Of a stretch of 64,000 nucleotides of DNA, positions 8,499 through 16,681 are shown piece by piece (positions within the stretch are counted from its first letter, which is position 1; each line of letters starts with the position of its first letter). The translations under genes were made by a program, and so were the position numbers. Location of the stretch: the NCBI GenBank assembly GCA_030949705.1, contig JAUZSF010000022.1, forward strand, positions 1-64,000, read 5' to 3'. The notes under the pieces were generated by a model, which did not search any database, was not told where the DNA came from, and saw only the letters and a program-made list of their open reading frames with translations. This stretch comes from Robiginitomaculum sp. Lineage in GTDB: Bacteria > Pseudomonadota > Alphaproteobacteria > Caulobacterales > Maricaulaceae.

Positions 8499-9912
8499 CA
8501 AAATTCTCCCCAAATATTTTAGCAAGATGTGGGTTCAAGAACCGCCCATTAGGGTCGAGTTCTCGCCGTATTTCATTGAAACGATCAAATTCCGGGTAAA
8601 GTGCCGCAAAATCTGATTTTCCAAGAGAATGATGCTTACCCCAATGTGGCCGGCCGCCAGCGGCCCGAAACACAGGCTCAAAATCCGAGTAGAAATAGTC
8701 ATAGCGCTCATCGACAGCTGCATGAATCGCGATTGAGGATCGTGGCTCGTCATTGAACGGACTCAGCCACGCTGTATCTGCCGCAATATGGCGGTACTCA
8801 ATCGGAAAAAAAGCGTCCTTGCGGTGGTCCATCATCCGAATGATTTTACGAAGGGTCGCCACACCGTTTTCCCGTGGTATGTGGTACTCCATTTCGTTGA
8901 ATTTAATTGGTCGCGTGGTCGAGAGAAGGTGCCAGGACGCATCACTAGAGTCTTCGGCGATACCCGTAGGTACAGATAGTTTTGCCACCTTGCGTCGCAA
9001 CCAGGGAAACCAACCAAATGTGTCGCGAAGCTGTTTTAAGCTTTCAAGCGTTTCGTCGTCTTGGCTTTCGCTTCGCCCTGAAATCGGGCCATCGTGCACG
9101 TCATGCACAAGCCAGGCAACTATCCCCGTGCTGGGCGAATAGAAAAACTCGAAATTACGGTGAGCTTCAGCCAGGGTTTCAACGCGCTCTAGAAATGGTT
9201 CAACCGGCTCGATGGTGAGCCGCCGATGCAGATTGAACGCGGGGACAGTGCGCAGGGTGTACTGTGTGATAATGCCCAGCGCGCCGAGGGAAACCTTGCC
9301 GGCTGCAAATAGATCGGCATTGCTTTTGGCAGACACATCAAGGCGCTCGCCTGCTGCCGTAACGATGCGAAAGCTCTCAATATAATCGTGTATGGCGGTC
9401 AGATGATTGCCGGTTCCGTGCGTGGCGGTGGAAAACGAGCCAGCCAATGTCTGGACATCAACATCCGGCAGGTTGGGAAATGCCCGCCCCTTATCATCAA
9501 GGTCAGCCGCCGCATGAAACAAACGTGTCCCCGCGCCAAATGTAGCCAGCCCGGTGGCATCATCATAGCTATAAAGGCCTGCCATTGCGCTGACATCCAC
9601 CATGACATCTTCGCAGGGGGCAAGCCCAGTAAAAGAATGCCCACTGCCAACTGGTCTGATCCGGCCAGATGTGCTTTGCAATACATCCACTAAATCATCC
9701 TCGTTTGATGGGAAATTGATCTCGCTGGGGGTCGCAAACTGGCTGCCGGACCAGTTCATCCAACTGGTTTTACCTTCGGGCGCTTCTGGAAAGTCTGCTG
9801 AATACCCATCACGAACAAAATTTTTGGCATTCCACGCAACATGTTGAATTGCTGGTGCGCCGATAACGATGCCCGTTCCTCCCAGCAAAACTGCACGTCT
9901 CGATAGCCCCAT
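8491..9912 (-). CDS. Tat-exported FAD-linked oxidase, aldonolactone oxidase-like
   Basis: VAO-type flavoprotein of 473 residues resembling D-arabinono-1,4-lactone and L-gulono-lactone oxidases. Order of parts: Tat signal (SRRAVLLGG, residues 4-12, then a hydrophobic run), FAD-binding domain (about 55-230; 'RPVGSGHSFTGLAP', 'QTLAGSFSTATHGTG'), and the ALO substrate domain ending with 'GGRPHWGKHHS', equivalent to the HWxK motif of this family. Residue 'GSGHSF' carries the His that often links FAD covalently. First gene of a leftward two-gene unit with the PLP enzyme, divergent from a TetR regulator. Substrate unknown; a sugar-derived lactone or a polyol is possible. Confidence 0.83.
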   Translation of the reverse strand: MGLSRRAVLLGGTGIVIGAPAIQHVAWNAKNFVRDGYSADFPEAPEGKTSWMNWSGSQFATPSEINFPSNEDDLVDVLQSTSGRIRPVGSGHSFTGLAPCEDVMVDVSAMAGLYSYDDATGLATFGAGTRLFHAAADLDDKGRAFPNLPDVDVQTLAGSFSTATHGTGNHLTAIHDYIESFRIVTAAGERLDVSAKSNADLFAAGKVSLGALGIITQYTLRTVPAFNLHRRLTIEPVEPFLERVETLAEAHRNFEFFYSPSTGIVAWLVHDVHDGPISGRSESQDDETLESLKQLRDTFGWFPWLRRKVAKLSVPTGIAEDSSDASWHLLSTTRPIKFNEMEYHIPRENGVATLRKIIRMMDHRKDAFFPIEYRHIAADTAWLSPFNDEPRSSIAIHAAVDERYDYFYSDFEPVFRAAGGRPHWGKHHSLGKSDFAALYPEFDRFNEIRRELDPNGRFLNPHLAKIFGENFDG

Positions 9913-9927
9913 TGCCTTCCCTCCCCC

Positions 9928-9953
9928 TTAATGATAGTTATGACTATCGTTTA
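9928..9953. promoter_or_regulatory. Candidate TetR operator (inverted repeat)
   Basis: Between the divergent oxidase and TetR genes lies AATGATAGT-TATG-ACTATCGTT, an inverted repeat with eight of nine matching positions per arm and a perfect 6-bp centre (GATAGT/ACTATC). It starts 16 bp before the oxidase ATG, where a bound repressor would block transcription. Size and position fit a TetR-family site; binding is inferred. Confidence 0.6.
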
Positions 9954-9984
9954 GATTTATCAATGTCAAATGTAGTTTGATTGT

Positions 9985-10710
9985 ATGGCCAATATTCCAA
10001 TGCCCCGGACCGAAAATCGGGCTAGTCCGCTACAGGTTCGCAGCAACAAAACAGTAGAGCAAATTTTGCGTGCCACCTCGGAATTGTTGGGAGAGGTTGG
10101 CTTCGAGAAACTTTCGACGAACGGTATTTGTGCCCGGGCGGGTCTGACTCCCCCTGCGCTCTATCGATACTTCCCTAATAAATACGCCGTGCTGAAGACT
10201 TTGGGCGAACGGCTTATGGACAAGCAAAATGCTCTATTGGAAAAATGGGCGCAGAATGAATTCAACCCGCACACTCTCGAAGCCGAAATATTTGAACATC
10301 TCAAACTCACACTGGATGTGACCAGAGCCGAGCCAGCGGGGGAGTGGATCATGCGTTCACTGCATGCCAGTCCAGTGCTTTCCAATGTCCGGTTGCAATC
10401 CCATCGCCACGTGACAAAGTTATTGGTGGCGCGGGTGATGCATTTCGATCCGAAATTGGATGAGGCAATGATTTATGACCGAGTCCGTCTGGGGATCGAG
10501 ATGTCTTATGCGACCATAGAAATGATATTTGATGAAACAGAATTGGATGAGACCAGCGTGTTGGAAAATGCATCTAGTCTATTGGCACAAAATATTAAAT
10601 TGGCGCTAAATAGCCGGGGCAAAAATAAATCACGTGCCTCTAAACGAGGTAACCTCAGGGGGGCAAAAAGGACCATGTTACACAGCAAGCAGCCCATAGA
10701 GCGCCCCTAA
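9985..10710 (+). CDS. TetR/AcrR-family transcriptional regulator
   Basis: DNA-binding repressor of 241 residues. The N-terminal TetR domain spans about 20-70: 'TVEQILRATSELLGEVGFEKLS' (part), then the recognition helix region 'ICARAGLTPPALYRYFPNKYAVL'. The C-terminal ligand domain is not assignable. A basic tail (KNKSRASKRGNLRGAKR) extends beyond the usual fold. It is divergent from the FAD oxidase/PLP enzyme pair with a palindrome between, so it most likely represses that pair and itself. No clear ribosome-binding site precedes the ATG at 9985; it may be leaderless or start at the Met six codons later. Confidence 0.88.
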   Translation: MANIPMPRTENRASPLQVRSNKTVEQILRATSELLGEVGFEKLSTNGICARAGLTPPALYRYFPNKYAVLKTLGERLMDKQNALLEKWAQNEFNPHTLEAEIFEHLKLTLDVTRAEPAGEWIMRSLHASPVLSNVRLQSHRHVTKLLVARVMHFDPKLDEAMIYDRVRLGIEMSYATIEMIFDETELDETSVLENASSLLAQNIKLALNSRGKNKSRASKRGNLRGAKRTMLHSKQPIERP

Positions 10711-11133
10711 AAGCTTCTCACCGCTCCCATTCCTTATGACTGGGATGAACAATAGCAGACCCTGGGGTGTGCCGATGATTCTTAGCGTGCGCTTGTAATG
10801 CGAGGTTAGCGATTAGATTACGCGCAAACCCCATCCGGTTTCCCTGTTATGGGATTTATGGAAAACCTCCGCAAGTCATTGAAAATACGCGCCTTATACG
10901 GACGCAAAAAAGCGCGTTCCCTGTAAAAACGCCAAACTGCCCTGTAAATACGCTCATATCAGGGAAAATCCCGCTACCCGATCCCCCCAAAACCCCCAAC
11001 AGAGACGTATGGCCAAAATGTTGCTAAAAATATCCCTGATCCGCGGTCTCAGAAACCCCAAAACCCGCTAACCCCCGCAATGTCGGGGGAATAAGCGGAG
11101 TGCGTAATTATTTATATAAAACAATAAATTAGG
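10711..11133. other. Gene-free region with C/A-rich tracts and CCCTGT words
   Basis: No coding region is supported. From about 10840 to 11090 the plus strand is strongly C- and A-rich and repeats short words such as CCCTGT plus TCAGGG and runs of CCCCC. A similar CCCCT-rich tract occurs at 52725-52860. It abuts the 3' end of tRNA-Ser, a common integration position, but no integrase or duplicated tRNA end was found. Confidence 0.5.
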
Positions 11134-11224
11134 TGGCGGATGGGGAGGGATTCGAACCCCCCGGGACGCTCACACGCCCGCTGGTTTTCAAGACCAGTGC
11201 ATTCAACCACTCTGCCACCCATCC
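11134..11224 (-). tRNA. tRNA-Ser (anticodon TGA)
   Basis: Minus strand class II tRNA: acceptor GGATGGG/CCCATCC, discriminator G, encoded CCA (plus TGG at 11134-11136), D-arm GGCAGAGTGGTTGAATGCA, anticodon stem CTGGT/ACCAG around loop CTTGAAA (anticodon TGA), a long variable arm, and T-arm with GTTCGAATC. Fits tRNA-Ser reading UCA codons. Confidence 0.95.
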
Positions 11225-11527
11225 GCGAGGGCGCAGGGCTAGCAAGGCTGGATCGATACTGCAAGTCACTGCGTGTAAAAACGCGCTTTCGAAGTGCAAT
11301 ATTTTGTATTTTTATAATCTAAGCGACCTGGTCATGATTTGGTAACCATGGCGTTTAACCCAAGATTCAGCGACATCGCCTAAGGTTCACCTCAATAATT
11401 GCCGGAAAATCGGTGAAATTGGGGTGACGGAGCCTTTGGGCTCTGATTTTAGGAAGACCAGACATGGCGCGTATCAGGGATTTGGTTCACAAACGAATTC
11501 AACTCGATAACGGGGGGGCGAGGGCGC
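11225..11527. other. Leader region upstream of rlpA
   Basis: No gene is supported here. A short hairpin GAGCC-tttg-GGCTC occurs near 11430, and an ATG at 11464 opens only a short frame that runs out of phase into rlpA. The promoter of rlpA presumably lies here. Confidence 0.4.
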
Positions 11528-12505
11528 ATGCCTCGTCACAGTCTTCGTGCCTTGGGGGTGATGATCGCACTGGCGCTGGTCAGTGCCTGTAGCACCGGTC
11601 CAGTAAACTTAACTGCCAGTGGTAGTCGCTGGGGGGCACCGGTTACTGCCAATGTGCGTATCGGATATAAAAAACGGCATTACTATAATAACCATAATAC
11701 GCCCACACCGGCCATTGCCGGCAATGGTGCGCATCAAAAGATTGGCCGTCCATATCAAATTGCCGGGCGCACCTATGTGCCTGCCCGCCAGGATGATTAT
11801 GATCGCGAGGGCGTTGCCTCCTGGTATGGCTCTAAATTCCATGGTCGTAAAACCGCCAACGGTGAAATATTCGATATGAATGGCCTCAGCGCGGCACATA
11901 CCACCTTGCCTTTGCCTAGCCTGGTACGGGTCACCAATCTGGATAATGGTCGCTCGATCATCGTTCGTGTGAATGACCGTGGCCCCTTTGTGAATAATCG
12001 CCTGATTGATTTGTCCAAAGGTGCGGCTGAAGAGCTAGGCTATGTTCGCCAGGGCATTGCCCACGTACGGGTGCAATATGTGGGACCAGCGGTGAAAAAC
12101 CCAGGTCGGGTGAATGTAAGACGGGCTTCGACGCGGAGAAATGAAGCCCGCGTATGGCCAACGCCAGCATCGGCACGTCCGGCCAGGACACAACCCGAAA
12201 CCTTTGGAAACAGCTGGCCCGAAGATCCAAAAGAGAAATATCAGATCGCCCTGTCCAGACCCAAAATTGCTGTTGGCGGGTGGTTTGTTCAATTAGGGGC
12301 CTTTGGGGATCGGGAGCGCGCCCAGCGTATTGCCGCCAACCTGCACACCAGTGGCAAAGCCTTGGTACAGACCGCCTGGGTCAACAATCGCTATATCCAT
12401 CGGGTTCTGGTTGGCCCTTATGACAGCCGCAGTGGTGCCGAGCAACAGCGCTATGAGGTGGCTAATGCCGGCTTTCCAGAGGCACGGGTAACCGAACAAC
12501 GATAA
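11528..12505 (+). CDS. rlpA: RlpA-family septal lipoprotein with SPOR domain
   Basis: Outer-membrane lipoprotein that acts on denuded glycan strands at the division septum; in Pseudomonas RlpA is a lytic transglycosylase. The 325-residue product starts with a lipoprotein signal (lipobox LVSAC, Cys near residue 21). The double-psi beta-barrel lies at about 95-190 ('EGVASWYGSKFHGRKTANGE', 'VRVNDRGPF', 'IDLSKGAAEELG'), and a C-terminal SPOR domain at about 245-325 ('GGWFVQLGAF', 'HRVLVGPY') binds denuded peptidoglycan. A GCGAGGG ribosome site precedes ATG 11528. Followed by a rho-independent terminator. Here it is not followed by the dacA gene found next to it in many relatives. Confidence 0.92.
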   Translation: MPRHSLRALGVMIALALVSACSTGPVNLTASGSRWGAPVTANVRIGYKKRHYYNNHNTPTPAIAGNGAHQKIGRPYQIAGRTYVPARQDDYDREGVASWYGSKFHGRKTANGEIFDMNGLSAAHTTLPLPSLVRVTNLDNGRSIIVRVNDRGPFVNNRLIDLSKGAAEELGYVRQGIAHVRVQYVGPAVKNPGRVNVRRASTRRNEARVWPTPASARPARTQPETFGNSWPEDPKEKYQIALSRPKIAVGGWFVQLGAFGDRERAQRIAANLHTSGKALVQTAWVNNRYIHRVLVGPYDSRSGAEQQRYEVANAGFPEARVTEQR

Positions 12506-12531
12506 GAACCGTGGGGAACGGGGTGAGAGAA

Positions 12532-12564
12532 GCGGGTCCGGCGGGGAGGTCGGGCCCGTTTTTT
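12532..12564 (+). terminator. Rho-independent terminator of rlpA
   Basis: Stem CGGGTCCG / CGGGCCCG (12533-12540 and 12551-12558, one G:U pair) around a 10-base loop, followed by six T. It lies between the convergent rlpA and HIT genes and overlaps the HIT stop codon. Confidence 0.8.
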
Positions 12565-13009
12565 ATGGGGTCAGTGCTTTGATGGCTTCGGCAATTTTTG
12601 CGGCTTGGGCATGCAACACTTCCTTGTCTGCCGGTTTTCCGCGCCCATGACGATCAAATGGTTGGTCGGCAAAGCGTGGGATGATGTGAAAATGCAAATG
12701 GAAAACGCTTTGCCCTGCTGGCGCACCATTAAACTGGGTAATGATCAGCCCATCAGGACTAAAGGCTTTGTCCACACCCAAGGCAATTTTTTTGACGCGC
12801 ACAATAGCATTTTCCAACACCGCATCATCGGTATCCAGTAAGTTTCGGCCGGCTTTTTTGGGAATCACCAACGTGTGGCCCGGTGCCTGTGGAAACAGAT
12901 CCATAAATGCTAAAACGTGCTCATCTTCATACACTTTGCATGATGGCATTTCACCACGCAGGATTTTGGCAAAAATATTGTCGGGATCATAGGTGCCGTG
13001 CAAGCTCAT
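12563..13009 (-). CDS. HIT-family nucleotide hydrolase/transferase
   Basis: Histidine-triad protein of 148 residues. The triad HLHFH (His104, His106, His108) is followed by IIP; 'PGHTLVIPKKAGRNL' and 'TQFNGAPAGQSVFH' are typical of bacterial HinT-like enzymes that hydrolyse nucleoside phosphoramidates or related adenylates in the cytoplasm. The substrate cannot be told. Single gene, convergent with rlpA, with a start at ATG 13009. Confidence 0.92.
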   Translation of the reverse strand: MSLHGTYDPDNIFAKILRGEMPSCKVYEDEHVLAFMDLFPQAPGHTLVIPKKAGRNLLDTDDAVLENAIVRVKKIALGVDKAFSPDGLIITQFNGAPAGQSVFHLHFHIIPRFADQPFDRHGRGKPADKEVLHAQAAKIAEAIKALTP

Positions 13010-13082
13010 CCGCGCGCTCCTTCAAACGAATAAGAGGGGAGTCTAGAACACGTATCCACCCAGGTCCATGCGCTATGCCGCC

Positions 13083-13838
13083 TCATAGATAGCGGCTGAC
13101 CCAGGCGGTAATGACATTGGCCACATATTGCGCATCGTTTGGCTGGATGAGCAGATGATCTGCATCATCCAGCGAGACATAGCTTTTTGGATGTTTGGCG
13201 AGAGCAAAGATATGCGCCGCATTTTCTATACCGACGACCCGATCCGCGGGTGCATGCAATACCAACAGGGCGCGCTTTAGATTTAGGATGGCTTCATCCA
13301 GATTTTGGGTGCGCACATCTTCTAAAAATTGCTTTTGCACCAAAAAAGACCGCCCCGCCAGTGTCACCATGGCTTCGCCCTTTTGCTCAATATCACCAAG
13401 AGAGGTTTGCATATTGTGCAGGACATGGGCTGGATCAGAAGGCGCGCCAATGGTGGCAATGGCTTTGACATCAGGCAGGTATTTGGCCGCGGCCAATACG
13501 GCGGCACCGCCCAGACTGTGCCCGATCAGCAGGTCCGGCGTGGACACGCGCTCGGCCAGGGCCAAGGCCGCAAGGCGAAGATCCATAATGTTGGATGAAA
13601 AATTGGTGTTGGCAAATTCGCCTTCGGAATTGCCCAGGCCGGTAAAGTCAAAGCGCAAAACTGCAAAACCTGCATTCGCTAGAGTGCGGGCAATCAGACG
13701 AGCAGCCAGAATGTCTTTAGAGCAGGTGAAACAGTGGGCAAAAAGGGCCGTTGCGCGGACCTCGCCTTCGGGCATTTCCAACAGGGCAGCCAGCCCGGCA
13801 CCGTCATAGCCGGTAAAGTCAAAACGGGTAGAGGCCAT
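13083..13838 (-). CDS. Alpha/beta hydrolase
   Basis: Cytoplasmic alpha/beta hydrolase of 251 residues, of the type also found as the N-terminal half of hydrolase-OsmC fusions. The nucleophile elbow is GHSLGG (Ser108); likely acid Asp199 (HAPADRVV) and His228 (DDADHLL) complete the triad. An oxyanion region 'AHCFTCSKD' is visible. The substrate is unknown. It begins two bases after the stop of the FemAB-like gene, so ridA, FemAB-like and this gene form a leftward operon. Confidence 0.85.
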   Translation of the reverse strand: MASTRFDFTGYDGAGLAALLEMPEGEVRATALFAHCFTCSKDILAARLIARTLANAGFAVLRFDFTGLGNSEGEFANTNFSSNIMDLRLAALALAERVSTPDLLIGHSLGGAAVLAAAKYLPDVKAIATIGAPSDPAHVLHNMQTSLGDIEQKGEAMVTLAGRSFLVQKQFLEDVRTQNLDEAILNLKRALLVLHAPADRVVGIENAAHIFALAKHPKSYVSLDDADHLLIQPNDAQYVANVITAWVSRYL

Positions 13839-13840
13839 GC

Positions 13841-15015
13841 TTATTCTCCTTTGAGAGGCAGAGATAAGCCGCTGGCATCTTTGCGAAAAGGGGTAAGGGC
13901 ATCAAGGGTGATCACATCTTGTTCAACCATGTCCCGCTCGTGCTTCAGATAAGTCGAGACCGCATCATGCAGGCCCGTATCGGCAAACCAGTGTGCCGAA
14001 TGGGTCTTTATGGGCACATACCCTCTGGCAATTTTATGTTCACCCTGAGCACCTGCTTCCACACGGGCAAGCTTGCGCTCGATGGCGGCCTCTACGGCCT
14101 GGTGATAGCAAAGCTCAAAATGCAGGCCCGGGCGCTGTACCGTACACCCCCAATAACGCCCATACAGGGCGTTACCACCAATAAAGTTCAACGCACCGGC
14201 TATCCAGGCCCCCTCCGCCTTGGCCAGCACCAGCAAGATGTCTTGACTCATGCGGGCATGAATTTCTTCAAAGAATTCTCGGTTCAGATAAGGTTGCCCC
14301 CATTTGCGCGCACCGGTATCCAGATAAAACCGATAAAAGGCATCCCAATGTTTGGGCTTCAGCTCATCACCGCTCAGGCGTTCAATTATTATATCAGCAC
14401 TGGCGCGGGCTCTTTCTTTACGCAGGTTTTTACGTTTTCGCGATGATAAAGCTTGCAGGAATTCGTTATAATTTGCATAGCCTGGATTGATAAAATGATA
14501 TTGTATATCAATGCGGTGTGCGAAATCTTTTGTGCATAAAAGGTCCATATCCTGCGCGGTGGCAAAGGTGACATGTACGGACGAGGCCCCGCATTCCTGC
14601 ACAGCTCTTCGCAGGCCAGAAGCCAGCATGGTACGAACCTCATGAGTGTTGGCCAATAGGCGTATCCCTGGCACCGGTTGAACGGAACGGCGGCTAGTAA
14701 TTTGGGATAATATTGACCGCCGGCCTGTTCGTAAGCATGGGCCCAGCCATGATCAAAAACATATTCGCCCAGTGAATGGCTTTTCAGATATAACGGTACA
14801 GCCCCCACCAGAGTACCGCTCTTGTTCTCAGCTAACAGGTGTAGGCTTTGCCAGCCCGTCTCACCGCCTACGCAGCCAGTTTCTTCAAGCGCTTGTAAGA
14901 AATCCCATCGTAAAAACGGGTTTGCCTGACTGGGAGCAGGATTAGCCAAGGCATCCCATGCGGTTTTGTTTACAGTGCTTAGCGAGGGTACGAGACGCAG
15001 GGAAAAGTCTGGCAA
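13841..15015 (-). CDS. FemAB/GNAT-like protein (COG3146, DUF482 type), frameshifted
   Basis: Predicted acyl- or aminoacyl-transferase fold protein of about 390 residues, annotated in relatives as a GNAT or peptidoglycan-related protein; its reaction is not known. The N-terminal part (15015 to about 14680; 'NPFLRWDFLQALEETGCVG', 'VFDHGWAHAYEQAGGQYYPKL') and the C-terminal part (14674 to 13841; 'SSRKRKNLRKER', 'ARKWGQPYLNREFF', 'GRYWGCT', 'GLHFELCYHQ') lie in different frames. They meet at about 14678-14680, where one missing base after 'AAVPF' would restore 'PVPGIRLL'. I take this as a deletion error. The apparent start is TTG at 15015, right after the ridA stop. Confidence 0.75.
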
Positions 15016-15018
15016 AAC

Positions 15019-15480
15019 CTATTTGACCTCAAAAATAGCATCAACTTCTACGGCGGAGCCCAAGGGCAGGTTGGGACAGGAAACCGCGGCACGGGCATGA
15101 CGCCCGATATCACCAAACACCTCTACCATTAGATCAGAAGCTCCATTGATCACATGAGGAATATCTTCAAAGTCGGGTGTCGCATTGACGAACCCACCCA
15201 GGCGCACCACACGGGTAATGGCATCCAGATCACCATCCAGCGCGGCATTGGCCTGGGCGATCAGATTAAGCGCGCATAATCGGGCTGCCTTCTGCCCGGT
15301 TTCAACATCCATAGTCTTGCCCAGGCATCCCTTCATCAGACCATCTGGCCCAAAGGCTATTTGCCCTGAAACAATCAACAGATTTCCAGTGCGAACATAG
15401 GGCACATAATTGGCCACTGGCGCGGCAGCCTTGGGCAGAGTGATGGCCAGTTTTTTCAGGCGGGTATGAATGGCGGACAT
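15019..15480 (-). CDS. RidA/YjgF family protein
   Basis: Member of the RidA (YjgF/YER057c/UK114) family, 153 residues. Canonical RidA hydrolyses reactive enamine/imine intermediates from PLP enzymes. The C-terminal signature 'GRHARAAVSCPNLPLGSAVEVDAI' (part) includes the conserved Arg that binds the substrate carboxylate; 'GNLLIVSGQIAF' is also typical. It is somewhat longer than classical RidA (about 128 residues) and fits the longer subfamily, whose substrate may differ. First gene of the leftward trio with the FemAB-like and hydrolase genes; divergent from another hydrolase at 15566. Confidence 0.88.
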   Translation of the reverse strand: MSAIHTRLKKLAITLPKAAAPVANYVPYVRTGNLLIVSGQIAFGPDGLMKGCLGKTMDVETGQKAARLCALNLIAQANAALDGDLDAITRVVRLGGFVNATPDFEDIPHVINGASDLMVEVFGDIGRHARAAVSCPNLPLGSAVEVDAIFEVK

Positions 15481-15565
15481 GAGGGCTTCTCCAATACGTT
15501 TAACGATAAGTTTAGCTTGACTTTACCTGCGCGTTAACTGGCAAAAGAGAGGAAAGAGGATTGAA

Positions 15566-16447
15566 TTGCACCAAGTGGATTTCAGACAGGAAGACCTGCG
15601 GGTTATGGCCAGAGATGGCTATTCCCTGGCCGCTCGTGTGTATTTTCCCTCTGAGGCTGACCAGTGCAAAGCCGGTCTGTTGATCTCTTCGGGAACTGGC
15701 TATCCCAAAGAGTTTTATGCCCATTTTGCACAATACGGTGCTTCCCGCGGGTTTGCCTGCATGATCTATGATTATCGTGGCATTGGGGCCTCTGCACCGG
15801 CAGATATGCGTGAATGCACCGCCAACCTGCTGGATTGGGGTACATTGGACGCCCCGGCAGCTCTGAACACTCTTGTTGAGGGATTGGAAGGGCAGCCTGT
15901 CTTTACATTAGGTCACAGTTTTGGCGGACAGTTGATTGGCCTGATGGACAACCATACCCTGGCCACAGGTCATGCCTTTGTGGCTGTGGGCAATGGGTAT
16001 TGGGCCCACCACCACCCCCGGGATTGGTGGAAAGAGTTTTTGTTTTTTATGGTTCTTGGTCCATTATCAATTAAACAGCATGGCTATTTAAAAGGGATTG
16101 AATATTGGCCCGGCAGCTCTATGCCTGCCGGCGTTTTTAAACAATGGCGTCGGTGGTGCCTGTCCCCACGGTATTATTGCAAGGACATTCAGAACAAACT
16201 GGATGGAGCCTATTTCAAAATGCATAATACCCCGATACGGCAATTTGCCTTCACGGATGATCCGGTGGTGAATACAAAGTCCGAGGCCTTCATTCGCCAG
16301 TGCTATCAGGACGCAGCCTATGAAATGAATTGGATTGACCCCACAGACTTAGGCATTGCCGACATTGGTCACAGTGGTGCATTCTCAAGACGCGCCAGGG
16401 CTTTTTGGCCCATTCCTTTTGACTGGTTTGAAACGCTGATGAGCTGA
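15566..16447 (+). CDS. Alpha/beta hydrolase, serine aminopeptidase S33-like
   Basis: Hydrolase of 293 residues resembling COG4757 proteins. The nucleophile is Ser118 in LGHSFGG; the acid and base are probably in 'AFTDDPVVN' and 'DIGHSGAF'. 'DYRGIGAS' marks the strand-helix turn after beta-5. The substrate is unknown. The start is TTG at 15566, five bases after an AGAGGAAAGAGGA purine-rich ribosome site; no ATG fits. Single gene, followed by a hairpin terminator at 16574. Confidence 0.85.
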   Translation: MHQVDFRQEDLRVMARDGYSLAARVYFPSEADQCKAGLLISSGTGYPKEFYAHFAQYGASRGFACMIYDYRGIGASAPADMRECTANLLDWGTLDAPAALNTLVEGLEGQPVFTLGHSFGGQLIGLMDNHTLATGHAFVAVGNGYWAHHHPRDWWKEFLFFMVLGPLSIKQHGYLKGIEYWPGSSMPAGVFKQWRRWCLSPRYYCKDIQNKLDGAYFKMHNTPIRQFAFTDDPVVNTKSEAFIRQCYQDAAYEMNWIDPTDLGIADIGHSGAFSRRARAFWPIPFDWFETLMS

Positions 16448-16573
16448 ACCAGACCTGCCAGAGGCATTCATCACGGGTTCAGCTAGGCAAGCATAGATTG
16501 ACCATCGAGATCGGGACCGTCATAACGTCCCTCGCGCGGTTCCGGTCTTTTGGTTGTAACAAACCCAGCCCAG

Positions 16574-16610
16574 CGCCGGTTTCCATTGTGGAGACCGGCG
16601 TTTCTGGTTT
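16574..16610 (+). terminator. Hairpin terminator after the hydrolase gene
   Basis: An 11-bp stem CGCCGGTTTCC / GGAGACCGGCG (16574-16584 and 16590-16600, one G:U pair) with loop ATTGT, followed by TTTCTGGTTTT. Likely terminator before the acetoacetyl-CoA synthetase gene. Confidence 0.65.
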
Positions 16611-16681
16611 TAGCTCTTTCACCCGTCGCGAACCTGCGTTACATGGCTAGGCATTGAAACCTTGTAAGCAAAGGGCAGGTG

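Noticed and set aside
11133-11345. A 70-residue reading frame over the tRNA-Ser (beginning MADGEGFEPPG)
   Set aside because: It is the antisense translation of the tRNA gene, a well known false protein.
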